A stretch of 64,000 nt of DNA. Source: Sphingobium sp. Its GTDB lineage: Bacteria; Pseudomonadota; Alphaproteobacteria; Sphingomonadales; Sphingomonadaceae. Positions 53,957 to 62,995 of the stretch are shown piece by piece; the stretch's first letter is position 1, and each line of letters begins with the position of its first letter. The stretch lies in assembly GCA_009360885.1 (NCBI GenBank), contig SPEL01000001.1, positions 248,001-312,000 on the forward strand, read 5' to 3'. The notes below the pieces were generated by a model that worked only from the letters and a program-made list of their open reading frames with translations, was not told the DNA's origin and did no database searches. The translations under genes and the position numbers were made by a program.

Positions 53957-56116
53957 GTGAACGCAGAACCAAAACCATCCTCTCCGCAGGCACCGGGCAA
54001 TGCTTATACGGATTATGGGCAGGCCTATACCGAGCGTGATTCGCTGGTTGATCTGGGCTCTGTCATAGAAACAGTTCGTCGCCGGAAATTGCCGATGGCC
54101 ATTGCCTGTGCGATCATTCTGGTTTTGACGGCAGTGACCTATCTGATGTCTGATCGGGTCTACATGGCGAGCGGCCGTGTCGCGGTTGACCGGCAGGATA
54201 ATGACATTGTGAACGTAGAAGGTAGCCAGCGTCCGCTGACTACTGACTCGCCTTCGGTCGATACAGAGGTGCAGGTTATTCTGTCGCCCAATACAGCGAT
54301 GGCTGTTGTCGAAAATTTGAAATTACAAGATCGCCCGGGCTTTGGTTTCCCGGAAGGTACGACCCCGGCAAAATCTCTGGAAGACCGTAAGCAGCGCGCG
54401 ATGCGCACTGTCATGAATTCGCTGAAGGTACAGCGTGAAGGCACGTCCTACGCGATTGTTATCGGCGCCCGCAATCCGGATGCTGCCATAGCAGCGGAAA
54501 TCGCCAATGGGGTGATGGATGCTTATGTTGGGCAGCAGCGTAGCGGAAAGGCTCAGGCTCGTTCTCAGGAAATTGAGATGTTGAGGTCTCGCCTTGATGA
54601 GCTGCGTGATGATGTGATCGCTGCCAACAGGGATGTTGCGCAATATCGCAGCAGTGCCAATCTTGTCTCTTCGGGGGATGATGTTGCGGGCCAGCAGGCT
54701 CTTGCAGGGCTTAACTCGCAATATGCGACAGCGCGTGCAGAAAGCGCTGCAGCCAATGCGCGGGCCTCTGCCAGCCGTAGGGGTTCGGTGACGGATATTA
54801 CCAATAATGCTGTCATCAATAATCTGAAAGGAACGCGGGCGAACCTGCTGGCGAAGAAGAGTGATCTCGAAGGGCGTTATGGTGCTATGCACCCGGCACT
54901 GGTGTCAGTGAACAGCCAGATTGCAGAAATAGATAGAAATATTCAGGCTGAAACCGAGCGGGTCAGAATGGGCGTGGCCGCTGAGGCGAATGCTGCCAGC
55001 CAGCGTGCGGGTGCTCTCGCCAGCTCTGCCGCACAGCAACGTGCCTCTATCCTTGCTGCGAGCTCAGCGTCAGTTAAGCTGAAGGAGCTGGAGCAGAAGG
55101 CGGATGGCGCGCGGCAGGTCTATCAGACCCATCTCGACCGTTACTTGCAGGCCGTCGCCGTGCAGGGGGCGGAAAGCAGCAAATCCTATATTGTGGCAAG
55201 GGCGCTAAAGCCCAGCTTCCCTGAAACGCCGAAACTGGCGGCCTTCGCAATGGGGGGTATTGCGGCCGGTCTGATTGCTGCGATTGCTCTGGCCGTAGTA
55301 CTGGAAGTGATGGAAAAAGGCTTTCGTTCGCGCCGTGAGGTGGAGAAAACGCTGGGCCTGCCGGTTATCGCCTCTGTCCCTGATTTGATGACGATGAAGG
55401 AACGGCCTGTCCGGGGGAGCGGCCCAATCAGCGTGGCTGATTATATGCTGCATGAAGATGGGTCGGTCTTTACCGAGGCTATTCGCTCCATTCGTACAAG
55501 GTTGCGCATCGGGCAAAATGGTCAGGTTGCGAAAACAGTTGCGATTGTGTCCTCTTTGCCCGGCGAAGGTAAAACAACGACATCCATTTGCCTGGCCCGT
55601 TCTGCGGCCTTGTCTGGTCGTAAGGTTGTGCTGGTCGATTGTGACATGCGTCGGCGCGCTACTACCCGGTCCCTTAAAAATGAACTGAGTGTCGGGTTGG
55701 CGGATGTACTGCGGGGAACCGCTACCGTGGATCAGGTACTGGTAAAGGATGAGCAATCCGGTGCTTATCTGCTGCCGCAGCGTCATTATGAACCGGGTGA
55801 TTTTGACCTTATCCCTTCAAAGGCAATGGAAAGTCTGGTCGACACCCTGTCTCGTCAATTTGATCTGGTCATCCTTGATACAGCCCCTATTTTGCCAATT
55901 GCTGAGGCCCGTGCGGTTGCAGCGATGGCCGATGCGGTTCTTGTCGTGGTGCGCTGGCGGGTAACGCCTGTGACGGCTGTCCAAATAGCGCTCAGTGAAC
56001 TGGGGCGCGCGGGTGCCAATGTTGTTGGTACTGTGCTGAGTCAGGTGGATGTCCGTTCTGCAAGCACAGGCAATGAAGTCTATTATTATCAGCATTATGA
56101 GCCAATAAAGGACTGA
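53957..56116 (+). CDS. Wzc/GumC-type polysaccharide co-polymerase with BY-kinase
   Basis: 719 residues from GTG 53957; AGGAG lies six bases upstream (53946-53950). A longer ATG start at 53918 has no such site. A Wzz domain (two membrane helices near residues 42-62 and 425-450, with a periplasmic coiled part between) is followed by the cytoplasmic kinase: Walker A SSLPGEGKTTTS, A' VVLVDCDMRR and Walker B DLVILDTAPILP. It ends NEVYYYQHYEPIKD, a tyrosine cluster for autophosphorylation. It controls chain length and export of the EPS. Confidence 0.93.
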   Translation: MNAEPKPSSPQAPGNAYTDYGQAYTERDSLVDLGSVIETVRRRKLPMAIACAIILVLTAVTYLMSDRVYMASGRVAVDRQDNDIVNVEGSQRPLTTDSPSVDTEVQVILSPNTAMAVVENLKLQDRPGFGFPEGTTPAKSLEDRKQRAMRTVMNSLKVQREGTSYAIVIGARNPDAAIAAEIANGVMDAYVGQQRSGKAQARSQEIEMLRSRLDELRDDVIAANRDVAQYRSSANLVSSGDDVAGQQALAGLNSQYATARAESAAANARASASRRGSVTDITNNAVINNLKGTRANLLAKKSDLEGRYGAMHPALVSVNSQIAEIDRNIQAETERVRMGVAAEANAASQRAGALASSAAQQRASILAASSASVKLKELEQKADGARQVYQTHLDRYLQAVAVQGAESSKSYIVARALKPSFPETPKLAAFAMGGIAAGLIAAIALAVVLEVMEKGFRSRREVEKTLGLPVIASVPDLMTMKERPVRGSGPISVADYMLHEDGSVFTEAIRSIRTRLRIGQNGQVAKTVAIVSSLPGEGKTTTSICLARSAALSGRKVVLVDCDMRRRATTRSLKNELSVGLADVLRGTATVDQVLVKDEQSGAYLLPQRHYEPGDFDLIPSKAMESLVDTLSRQFDLVILDTAPILPIAEARAVAAMADAVLVVVRWRVTPVTAVQIALSELGRAGANVVGTVLSQVDVRSASTGNEVYYYQHYEPIKD

Positions 56117-56149
56117 CCCAGTCTGCGATTATTTGCTACTGAAAATATG

Positions 56150-56179
56150 AAAAGGCCCGGATTGTTTTCCGGGCCTTTT
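56150..56179 (+). terminator. Bidirectional terminator after the BY-kinase gene
   Basis: AAAAGGCCCGG and CCGGGCCTTTT pair perfectly around an 8-base loop, ending in a T run on plus and A run at the start. It separates the BY-kinase gene from the opposing beta-helix gene. Confidence 0.85.
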
Positions 56180-56210
56180 GTGCATTGGCATGGGAATATT
56201 AAAAGCTATT

Positions 56211-56253
56211 TCAGAGCCGTTTAGCCGATGCAAAGTGACCAAAAATTGCTCTG
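56211..56253 (-). repeat. Half copy of the dispersed repeat (copy D)
   Basis: TCAGAGCCGTTTAGCCGATG to TTGCTCTG. Reverse-complemented, it aligns over its whole 43 bases with the first hairpin of copy B (about three quarters identical by eye). It sits 13 bases after the beta-helix stop, as copies A-C sit at gene ends or starts. Confidence 0.6.
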
Positions 56254-56268
56254 GAATAGCGGCGAGGA

Positions 56269-58212
56269 TCATCCGTTAAACTGATCTATCCCGATAGCGG
56301 AACCAGCAAGGCTATAGAGAAAATAATCGACGCCGTTGACTGTTTTCATCCCATCATATTCGATCATCGTAATTGCCTGATCGGGTTTGTCGGTAATCCG
56401 AACATGGCCAAGGCTGCCCCCATCCTCTCCTGACAGAGAGAGCATCCCACCATCCAGAGCGATGGAGGAACCTGCTTTGTCATTTGTCAGTGCAGTGGTT
56501 GTAATCAGCAGGTCTTCCTTGCCGAAATGAACAATTTCATCTTCCCCAAACTGTTGATTGATCGCAGTGTCAAAGAAGAAAACATCCTTCTTCTGATGAT
56601 TTGCATCGGCATATAATATGTCTGACTGGTTGATGAGGCCTTCTTTTGCATTTTTTGGCCGGGTTGTTAGTGCGCCATAAACAAACTGATCCCCATCTAT
56701 GCCAAGATAGCGAAGATCGGAATTTTTCATGCCATCCAGCAATATGGTGCTAACCTTGTCTGATAAATCAAGAATATTGTCCTTGCCGGGATCAATTATT
56801 CCGTCTGCATTGCCATCGCGCAACTTTTGATCGAATATCAGAAGGTCATCTTTTCCAAAGCCAATGATGACATCCTTCCCATTATAACCTCGGTTAAAAA
56901 CAAAAGTCTCTTTCGCTTCTGTTGCGATGAAAATTTCATCACTTTTGTCAGAATGAAAAATCGAGGAGGGAATCTCTGGCATTTGGGGCGCAGGGACAGC
57001 CTCTTCGGGCTGAGGGTGAGATATCTCCGTTCCGCTGTCTGTTTTCGTCCCACTGGAGAAATTTCCGCTTGTTGGAACATACTCTATTTCCCTGAGGTCC
57101 AGCCCTGTGATGTCGCTTCCATAAGCAAGCCGCGCGTCATCGGCCATGATGATCTGGGTGCCTGCCAAGGTGACGGTGCCATCATTGTCGATGACGAGTG
57201 TTTTGCCGCCTGCGTCACTGAATATGCCGCCTATGATGGTCGCGGTTCCACCTTCATTGACCCATAATTGCGACTGGCCGGCTGTTCCGCCCCGCACATG
57301 CGGATCGAGACCGACGACATCAATCAGGGTTGCTTCGCCCCATATCCGAAAGTTGCGCGCATTGTCCTCTGCCAGCGCGCGGACCAATGTTGTCGCGGTG
57401 GACTTAAGATCATAGCCGCCATCGGTATTTCCTCTGGCGACGGTATCTTCGAACAGGATGTTGTATGTGCCTTTCTCTGTAGAGAAGCCGTCACCGTTCC
57501 AATATTTATCACCGGTGGTGTCGGTGGCATTTTCCATTGTCACCCGGCGCAGCACGATGTCATGGGCGGTGCCGGTTATATGTACACCCACGGCAAATTC
57601 GTCTCCATCCTGCCGCATGCTGTCGCCGCGTACATCTTCTATCACGATGTTGCTGCTATTATAGCCGAGTGCGATGGCGGCTTTGGAGAAGCCATTAATC
57701 TCTACATCCCTGATGACAAGGCCGGTCACGCTGGCGGTTTTGGCTGAACCGCTGGCCAGATCCTGAAAGAAACGAGCGACATTACTGGCCGTGACATGGG
57801 AAATGCTGATGCCCATAGTATCGGTGCCCGCGCGAAAGGCGGTGCCAACATTATTGATGGTAATATTTTCAAAACTGAGATGGGCCGCATTTCCCAGCAG
57901 TTTGAATAATTCATTACCAGCCGGGTTATCGGCGGAATAATCCGGGTTACGATTGCCTTCTATTACTATATTTCGGGCTTCTCCGCTTGTTGTAACGCCT
58001 TTGATGGTTATAGGCGCCCCGGATTCACCCCGATTAGTGATATTGATTGCAGAATTGACCTGATACGCCCCGGCATCGGCCTGCATCAATATTGTGCCGC
58101 CAGCACCCACTTTTTTAATGAGGGAATTGAGGGAATTGAGTGATGCCGCATTTTCCCAACTGCTCCCTGACCGATCACCCGATCCGGTAGGCGAAATATA
58201 GGCGGTAGACAT
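56269..58212 (-). CDS. Leaderless parallel beta-helix protein, probable type I substrate
   Basis: 647 residues from ATG 58212 (MSTAYISPTGSGDRSG). No Sec signal. Residues about 20-400 form a right-handed beta-helix with repeated ITIKG/INNV/ISHV-type rungs, the fold of polysaccharide lyases and epimerases. The C-terminal 230 residues contain acidic calcium-binding-like segments (DGNADGIIDPGKDN) and a tail rich in small and hydrophobic residues, as in RTX-like type I substrates. It resembles the lyase-like GelR group of sphingan clusters. The exporter and adaptor 4 kb upstream, on the plus strand, would secrete it. Catalytic residues are not assigned. Confidence 0.85.
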   Translation of the reverse strand: MSTAYISPTGSGDRSGSSWENAASLNSLNSLIKKVGAGGTILMQADAGAYQVNSAINITNRGESGAPITIKGVTTSGEARNIVIEGNRNPDYSADNPAGNELFKLLGNAAHLSFENITINNVGTAFRAGTDTMGISISHVTASNVARFFQDLASGSAKTASVTGLVIRDVEINGFSKAAIALGYNSSNIVIEDVRGDSMRQDGDEFAVGVHITGTAHDIVLRRVTMENATDTTGDKYWNGDGFSTEKGTYNILFEDTVARGNTDGGYDLKSTATTLVRALAEDNARNFRIWGEATLIDVVGLDPHVRGGTAGQSQLWVNEGGTATIIGGIFSDAGGKTLVIDNDGTVTLAGTQIIMADDARLAYGSDITGLDLREIEYVPTSGNFSSGTKTDSGTEISHPQPEEAVPAPQMPEIPSSIFHSDKSDEIFIATEAKETFVFNRGYNGKDVIIGFGKDDLLIFDQKLRDGNADGIIDPGKDNILDLSDKVSTILLDGMKNSDLRYLGIDGDQFVYGALTTRPKNAKEGLINQSDILYADANHQKKDVFFFDTAINQQFGEDEIVHFGKEDLLITTTALTNDKAGSSIALDGGMLSLSGEDGGSLGHVRITDKPDQAITMIEYDGMKTVNGVDYFLYSLAGSAIGIDQFNG

Positions 58213-58379
58213 TCCGCAATTGCTTTCCTGCAAGTAGCAGCCCCATGGCGGCTTTCTCGCTTATGATGCAGTGCGAAGTGCAATGGGCGGTTATGACGCA
58301 GGGTGAATGGAATTTTAAGGGCAATTGCAGGCGGAAAAGCGACGCGAAATGTGTGAGGGATGTAGCTCTGTTCTGCGGA

Positions 58380-58484
58380 TTAGAGCGTTTTCTAATCAGG
58401 TGGCATCACCTGATGATTCGGAAAACGCGGCAAACTAAAACTGAGAGCGATTTTCACGATCCAGATGAATCGGAAACCGCTCTA
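58380..58484 (-). repeat. Dispersed double-hairpin repeat, copy C
   Basis: 105 bases, reverse orientation to copy A with 93 of 105 positions identical. It lies at the end of the acyltransferase gene: the last three bases of the repeat (58482-58484) supply that gene's TAG stop on the minus strand. Confidence 0.88.
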
Positions 58485-59087
58485 GTGCGGAGTACTGTCT
58501 TGCGCGCGCGATTCGATCAGGGAATGGGATGGCCGAATGACAGCAGGGACGCCAACGGCGATATGGCCTGCGGGTACATTTTTGGTAACCACCGCATTAG
58601 CACCAATAACGGCTCCTTCACCTACAGTGATTGCGCCAAGAACCTTGGCCCCTGCATAGATGATAACATTATCTTCTATCTGTGGTTGGCGTCCCGCCAT
58701 ATAATCGCCCCTGCGCGCGCCGCCTATGGTGACTTGCTGGAATATCTGGCAATTGCGGCCGATCTTTACGGCCTCACCAATGACAATTCCTTGTGGGTGG
58801 GGGAAGTGGATACCCGCGCCTATTTGGGCTTTGCTGGATATATGGCACCCAAATTGCCGTTGCAGGCGGCTTTCCATCCAATGATGAGCGCGCCACAGTT
58901 TTTTAGCCCTGAAGAAGCTGGCAAGCCGTATGTAAACATAGGCATTTGATGTGCGGTACAATAAAATCCCGCGTATCAGAGCCATGCCCACAGACATGAA
59001 CCGCGGTACAGCCTTGTTCAATTCCTGATAAAGAGAAGAAATAGAACTATCCACGAGGTGCCCCTGCATATCGGAATCAGGAATCAT
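58482..59087 (-). CDS. Hexapeptide-repeat acyltransferase (CysE/EpsC-like)
   Basis: 201 residues. The left-handed beta-helix repeats are seen from about residue 85: GIHFPHPQGIVIGEAVKIG, QQVTIGGARRGD, IYAGAKVLGAITVGEGAVIG. The fold and the HPQGIVIG motif match serine O-acetyltransferases, but the N-terminal catalytic helix bundle is short. In this locus it more likely acetylates a sugar of the polymer. The TAG stop is made by the end of repeat copy C. An alternative start at residue 7 (ATG) is possible. Confidence 0.85.
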   Translation of the reverse strand: MIPDSDMQGHLVDSSISSLYQELNKAVPRFMSVGMALIRGILLYRTSNAYVYIRLASFFRAKKLWRAHHWMESRLQRQFGCHISSKAQIGAGIHFPHPQGIVIGEAVKIGRNCQIFQQVTIGGARRGDYMAGRQPQIEDNVIIYAGAKVLGAITVGEGAVIGANAVVTKNVPAGHIAVGVPAVIRPSHSLIESRAQDSTPH

Positions 59088-59345
59088 GCTGACGCGCTAT
59101 TTGTATAGTAATGCTGCGCTGCGCAATATGATTTGATTTATGAGGGTGTAAAAAGAAGATGAATCGCCAGCCTACATGAAATAACGGGAGCAAAAAAATG
59201 GAAAAATGCGTTCGCTATTCCACATTTGTCGTTTTTGTCTGGCGCTATGTCGTAAGGTGAAAGCCGATATGAAGTTTTAGGCTGGAACAGAGGTCCTTCA
59301 ACTGTTAGGCGGATGCACGAAGGTGCCGGTGTAAGGAGTTTTCGC

Positions 59346-59930
59346 ATGACGTTGCGTTTGAATGTTCGGGGTTTCTTTACCTTTCTGAGTCTCAGCCTGT
59401 GCGCCTTACTGGCCGCATGTGGCGGTGCGGGCGAAAAGGTGATGAGCGCGTCTGATATTCCTGCTGTAGATTCCGTATACCGGCTGGCCGCGGGCGATAA
59501 GCTGCGCGTTAATATTTTCGGTGAGAAGGAATTGAGCGGCCAGTTTGAGGTCGATAGAGATGGTACGGTCAATCTTGTCCTTATTGGGAAGGTCGAGGCC
59601 ATCGGGCTGACGGCGCAGCAACTCGAACAGAGGCTGGTAGAGCGTTATTCGGCTGGTTATCTGGTTAATCCCCGTATTAACGTAGAGGTTTATGACCAGC
59701 GCCCTTATTATGTTGTAGGGGAAATTAACAAACCCGGTAATTACCCGATTTCTGCTGGTTTGACGGTTCGTAGCGCCATCGCAAATGCAGGTGACTATTC
59801 TTACCGAGCCAATAAGAAAGTCGTTTATTTGCGGCGGGCTGGCCAGTCTGCGGAATATCCTATCGACCCGGATTCTGAAATCTATGTTGCGCCGGGCGAT
59901 ACGATTCGCGTTGGCGAGCGCTATTTCTGA
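59346..59930 (+). CDS. Polysaccharide export lipoprotein (Wza/GelD-like)
   Basis: 194 residues from ATG 59346; AGGAG lies eight bases upstream. Signal with lipobox LAAC (Cys near 25), then the Poly_export domain: YRLAAGDKLRVNIFGEKELSG and a soluble ligand-binding beta-grasp domain with YYVVGEINKPGNYPI. It lacks the large C-terminal domain of E. coli Wza, as usual for sphingomonad GelD/GumB-type proteins. It forms the outer-membrane exit for the polymer. The barrel protein gene follows 17 bases later. Confidence 0.92.
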   Translation: MTLRLNVRGFFTFLSLSLCALLAACGGAGEKVMSASDIPAVDSVYRLAAGDKLRVNIFGEKELSGQFEVDRDGTVNLVLIGKVEAIGLTAQQLEQRLVERYSAGYLVNPRINVEVYDQRPYYVVGEINKPGNYPISAGLTVRSAIANAGDYSYRANKKVVYLRRAGQSAEYPIDPDSEIYVAPGDTIRVGERYF

Positions 59931-59947
59931 TAAAAAGGACTGACCGG

Positions 59948-61405
59948 ATGAGGATGACCCTGTTGGTCCGCAGCCCTGTTGTTGGCGCATTATCCCGTTC
60001 AGCGCTCTTGGTTGGCGCGTTGGGGATGGCACCTGCGTTGTTCGCGCAGGAGGCCAGCGGTGGGCAGAATGTCGAGCAGGAGGATGCCGCGAGTTATAAT
60101 GAAAATTATAACTCTTCGCTGGTCATCCCGGACCGGGAGGTTGTGCGTTCGGGTGCATTATCATCGTCTCTGCGTCTGGATGATGATGATCTTGCTGACC
60201 CGTCGCTGCGTAATGTGCGCAAACTGTGGCAGATATCGGATAACAGGCGTGGTGAAACAGTGATGGAACGCCGCCGCCCGGAATATGACCCGGTTGGGTT
60301 GCCGATGGGGTCTTTCCGTTTATTTCCTCAGGCGACGGTAAGAGGTAATTATTCCAATAATATCTTTAGGAATAAAGGCTCAAAATCAGACGTTTATACA
60401 ACAATATATGGCGGTGTTACGGCGCGGTCTACATGGTCCCGCCATGCGCTGATATTGGATGGGTCGGTCGATCAGACCTTATACGCCACTTATTCCTCTG
60501 AAGATGCCTTGCAATATAAGGTGAACGCAGCCACGCGGCTGGATATTTCTTCCGATGCGCAACTCAATGTCACCCTTGGTCGTCAGCGTGATGTGCTGGA
60601 CCGTACTGCAATTGATAATGATCTGCCGGATACTTCCCTTGTTAAGGCCGATCGGGATAACGCCACGGCAACACTGAATGTTGTGAGCGGTAATGTAATC
60701 GCGCGTCTGGGGGGATCTTATAGTAAGCGGGATTACAAAGATTCTTATAATGATGATGGCACGGTTCTGTCCCAGCAATATCGCGATGTTAGCGATTATG
60801 GTCTGAATGGCCGTCTGGCATATGAACTTACTCCTGGACGCAGGGCGTTTGTATCGCTGGCTTATAATCGGATGGATCATCGTCTGGCGACATCCGCTAA
60901 CCGTAATCTGCGGCAATGGGAAATGCTGGCAGGTATTTCCAGCGACATTACATCGCTGATCCGGGGGCAGATCGCGGTTGGATATATTATTGCCAATTTT
61001 GATGATGAAACCAAAGATACCCGCAGGGGCCTGACGGCTGATGTGCAATTGGATTATCTGTATTCAGAATTGACGACCTTCACCCTGAAGGGGCGACGTT
61101 CCGTCCGCAACATGGCCTCTGTTTCGGCTTCCGCAGCTTTCGTGACGGAAGTATCTCTTGGCGTGAACCATGAGTTGCTGCGTAACCTTATCCTGACCGG
61201 AGAAGGCAGCTATGAGGTTGCGGATTATATCGACGGCACCAATGTCACCAAGGCATGGACTGCCCGTTTCCGTGCTAACTGGATGGTGGACCGCCATTTG
61301 CGTGTAAATGGTGGCGTGAACTGGCGGAAGCGCGATATGGGTATTTCTGTCCGGCCTGATTATTCCAATGTCATGGCCGATATAGGGATTAGCTATCTGT
61401 TTTGA
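59948..61405 (+). CDS. Outer-membrane beta-barrel protein of the EPS locus
   Basis: 485 residues with signal (ALGMAPALFAQ). The mature part consists of many short amphipathic strands with aromatic girdles (RLFPQATVRGNYSNN, HALILDGSVDQTLYA) and ends DIGISYLF with terminal Phe. It looks like the beta-barrel (BBP2-type) proteins found beside Wza-like genes in sphingomonad EPS clusters (GelF-like). The role may be in polymer passage or surface retention. Confidence 0.82.
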   Translation: MRMTLLVRSPVVGALSRSALLVGALGMAPALFAQEASGGQNVEQEDAASYNENYNSSLVIPDREVVRSGALSSSLRLDDDDLADPSLRNVRKLWQISDNRRGETVMERRRPEYDPVGLPMGSFRLFPQATVRGNYSNNIFRNKGSKSDVYTTIYGGVTARSTWSRHALILDGSVDQTLYATYSSEDALQYKVNAATRLDISSDAQLNVTLGRQRDVLDRTAIDNDLPDTSLVKADRDNATATLNVVSGNVIARLGGSYSKRDYKDSYNDDGTVLSQQYRDVSDYGLNGRLAYELTPGRRAFVSLAYNRMDHRLATSANRNLRQWEMLAGISSDITSLIRGQIAVGYIIANFDDETKDTRRGLTADVQLDYLYSELTTFTLKGRRSVRNMASVSASAAFVTEVSLGVNHELLRNLILTGEGSYEVADYIDGTNVTKAWTARFRANWMVDRHLRVNGGVNWRKRDMGISVRPDYSNVMADIGISYLF

Positions 61406-61624
61406 TGGCGGTATTTGGGTAGAGGGGTTTTTAAGTAAATTGCATCATGTGCTGGTTAAGAAACTTAGCTCAGTGGTGCTAAAGTGCGGTAGAATATAAT
61501 TATAGAGTGGTGGGGCCGGTAGAAAGCGCTTCAGCGCCGCCCACCCAGATGCAAGGAAAGCAGAAGCGGCCTTAATCAGACTGATAAAACCGACATCCGT
61601 ATTCTATATTGAACCGGAAGCGGC

Positions 61625-62776
61625 CTATGCCGGGCGCATGGCGCGCACGGCCTCTATAATGTGCCAATATTGGTCTCGGGAGCCTTCAACGCTATAGTCT
61701 GCCGCCCGCCGGGCGCCAGCTTCGCTATAGAAAGCGGCGCGGTCGCTCTGGCTTATCCGGTTGATGGCCTCTCCCATGGCCGCCGCATCATTTTGCGGTA
61801 CCAATATGCCATAGAGGCCTTCCAATAGCCCGTTCACCTCTTCGCGCGCTTTGTCGGCCAATATCTCGGATGGGCCGGACGGGCAATTGGCCGATATGGC
61901 GGGAACGCCTAACGCCAGTGCCTCTACCAGTCCATTGGGAAAACCCTCAGCGTTGGACCCGCTCAGATAGCAGCTCGCCCCCGCCAGATAAGGATAAGGG
62001 TTGGCGACGAAGCCGGGCATTACCACCCGGTCAGCCAGCCCCAGTTCTGCAGCGCGTGCCTTGATCGCTTCCTGCTCTGGCCCTTGCCCCAAAATCAGCA
62101 AAGAGAGGTCGGAGCGAGAAGCTGCCAGTCCTTCCACTGTCAATATCGCGTTTTTGTTACGGCTCAGCCGTGAAATGGCGATGGCATAGGGGCCTTTCAC
62201 CAATGGTTCCACTGGCTCCCCGGCGGCGGCCCGGATACGCTGCCTGTCCACCGGGTTGGCGATGGTCGTCATTTTCTCAGGCTTCACCCGGTAATGGGTG
62301 CGAAGATCATCCGCAATACCTGCCGACACCGCAATCACATGATCGGCCCTTGGGTAGAGTGTCCGAACGAGGAATTTTGAAATGTGCGAGGCAAGTCCGC
62401 CGACAAAATGGCCGCTGGTGTTGACGCGTTCACTGATGATGGCCCCAAAGCCAAGGCGGGCGGCAGAGGCGACCGTCACAAAATTCGCGCGTGTCAGGAA
62501 GGAAAGGGTGACGCTGGGGCGAATACGCTTGGCCAGCGCGTGAAATTCCCGCATGGAATGTATCAGGCTGAACCGCCCATTTAGCTGATAAACAGTCACC
62601 CATTCTGGCACCGCATAAGCGCGTGGCTCATCATCCAGCAGTACAAGGGCTATGTCATAGCGATCAGCGAAAATATGCGATGCGTTGACCAGTTCGGTCA
62701 TCACCCGTTCTGCGCCGCCACCAGCCAGAGAGTTGATGACAAAGAATATGGTGTCGCGGGGGGAGGAAGAAGCCAT
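61625..62776 (-). CDS. GT4-family glycosyltransferase
   Basis: 383 residues from ATG 62776. Motifs: GGGAERVMTELV near residue 19, PYAIAISRLSRNKN in the nucleotide-sugar domain and the C-terminal SGSNAEGFPNGLVEALALGVP with the E-x7-E pair of GT4 enzymes. It is cytoplasmic and transfers a sugar to a lipid-linked intermediate; donor and acceptor are unknown. Minus strand, convergent with the barrel gene and divergent from the next glycosyltransferase. Confidence 0.93.
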   Translation of the reverse strand: MASSSPRDTIFFVINSLAGGGAERVMTELVNASHIFADRYDIALVLLDDEPRAYAVPEWVTVYQLNGRFSLIHSMREFHALAKRIRPSVTLSFLTRANFVTVASAARLGFGAIISERVNTSGHFVGGLASHISKFLVRTLYPRADHVIAVSAGIADDLRTHYRVKPEKMTTIANPVDRQRIRAAAGEPVEPLVKGPYAIAISRLSRNKNAILTVEGLAASRSDLSLLILGQGPEQEAIKARAAELGLADRVVMPGFVANPYPYLAGASCYLSGSNAEGFPNGLVEALALGVPAISANCPSGPSEILADKAREEVNGLLEGLYGILVPQNDAAAMGEAINRISQSDRAAFYSEAGARRAADYSVEGSRDQYWHIIEAVRAMRPA

Positions 62777-62995
62777 ATTGAAAATTGGTCCGATGGGAAT
62801 CACGATACGTCCCAGAATGCGCCAGAATGGCCTTGCTATTCAAACTATTCTTGTGCAGTGCAGTGAATAATTCAGATCTCTCTGGTATTTATGGCAATGA
62901 TGCTTGGTTTTTACCGTGAATACGGTTCAAGGCGGCGGCTGGTATTTAGGGAGGGGTAACAGGCTATGCAGGACGGTTCGGGCATATGACGGCGA

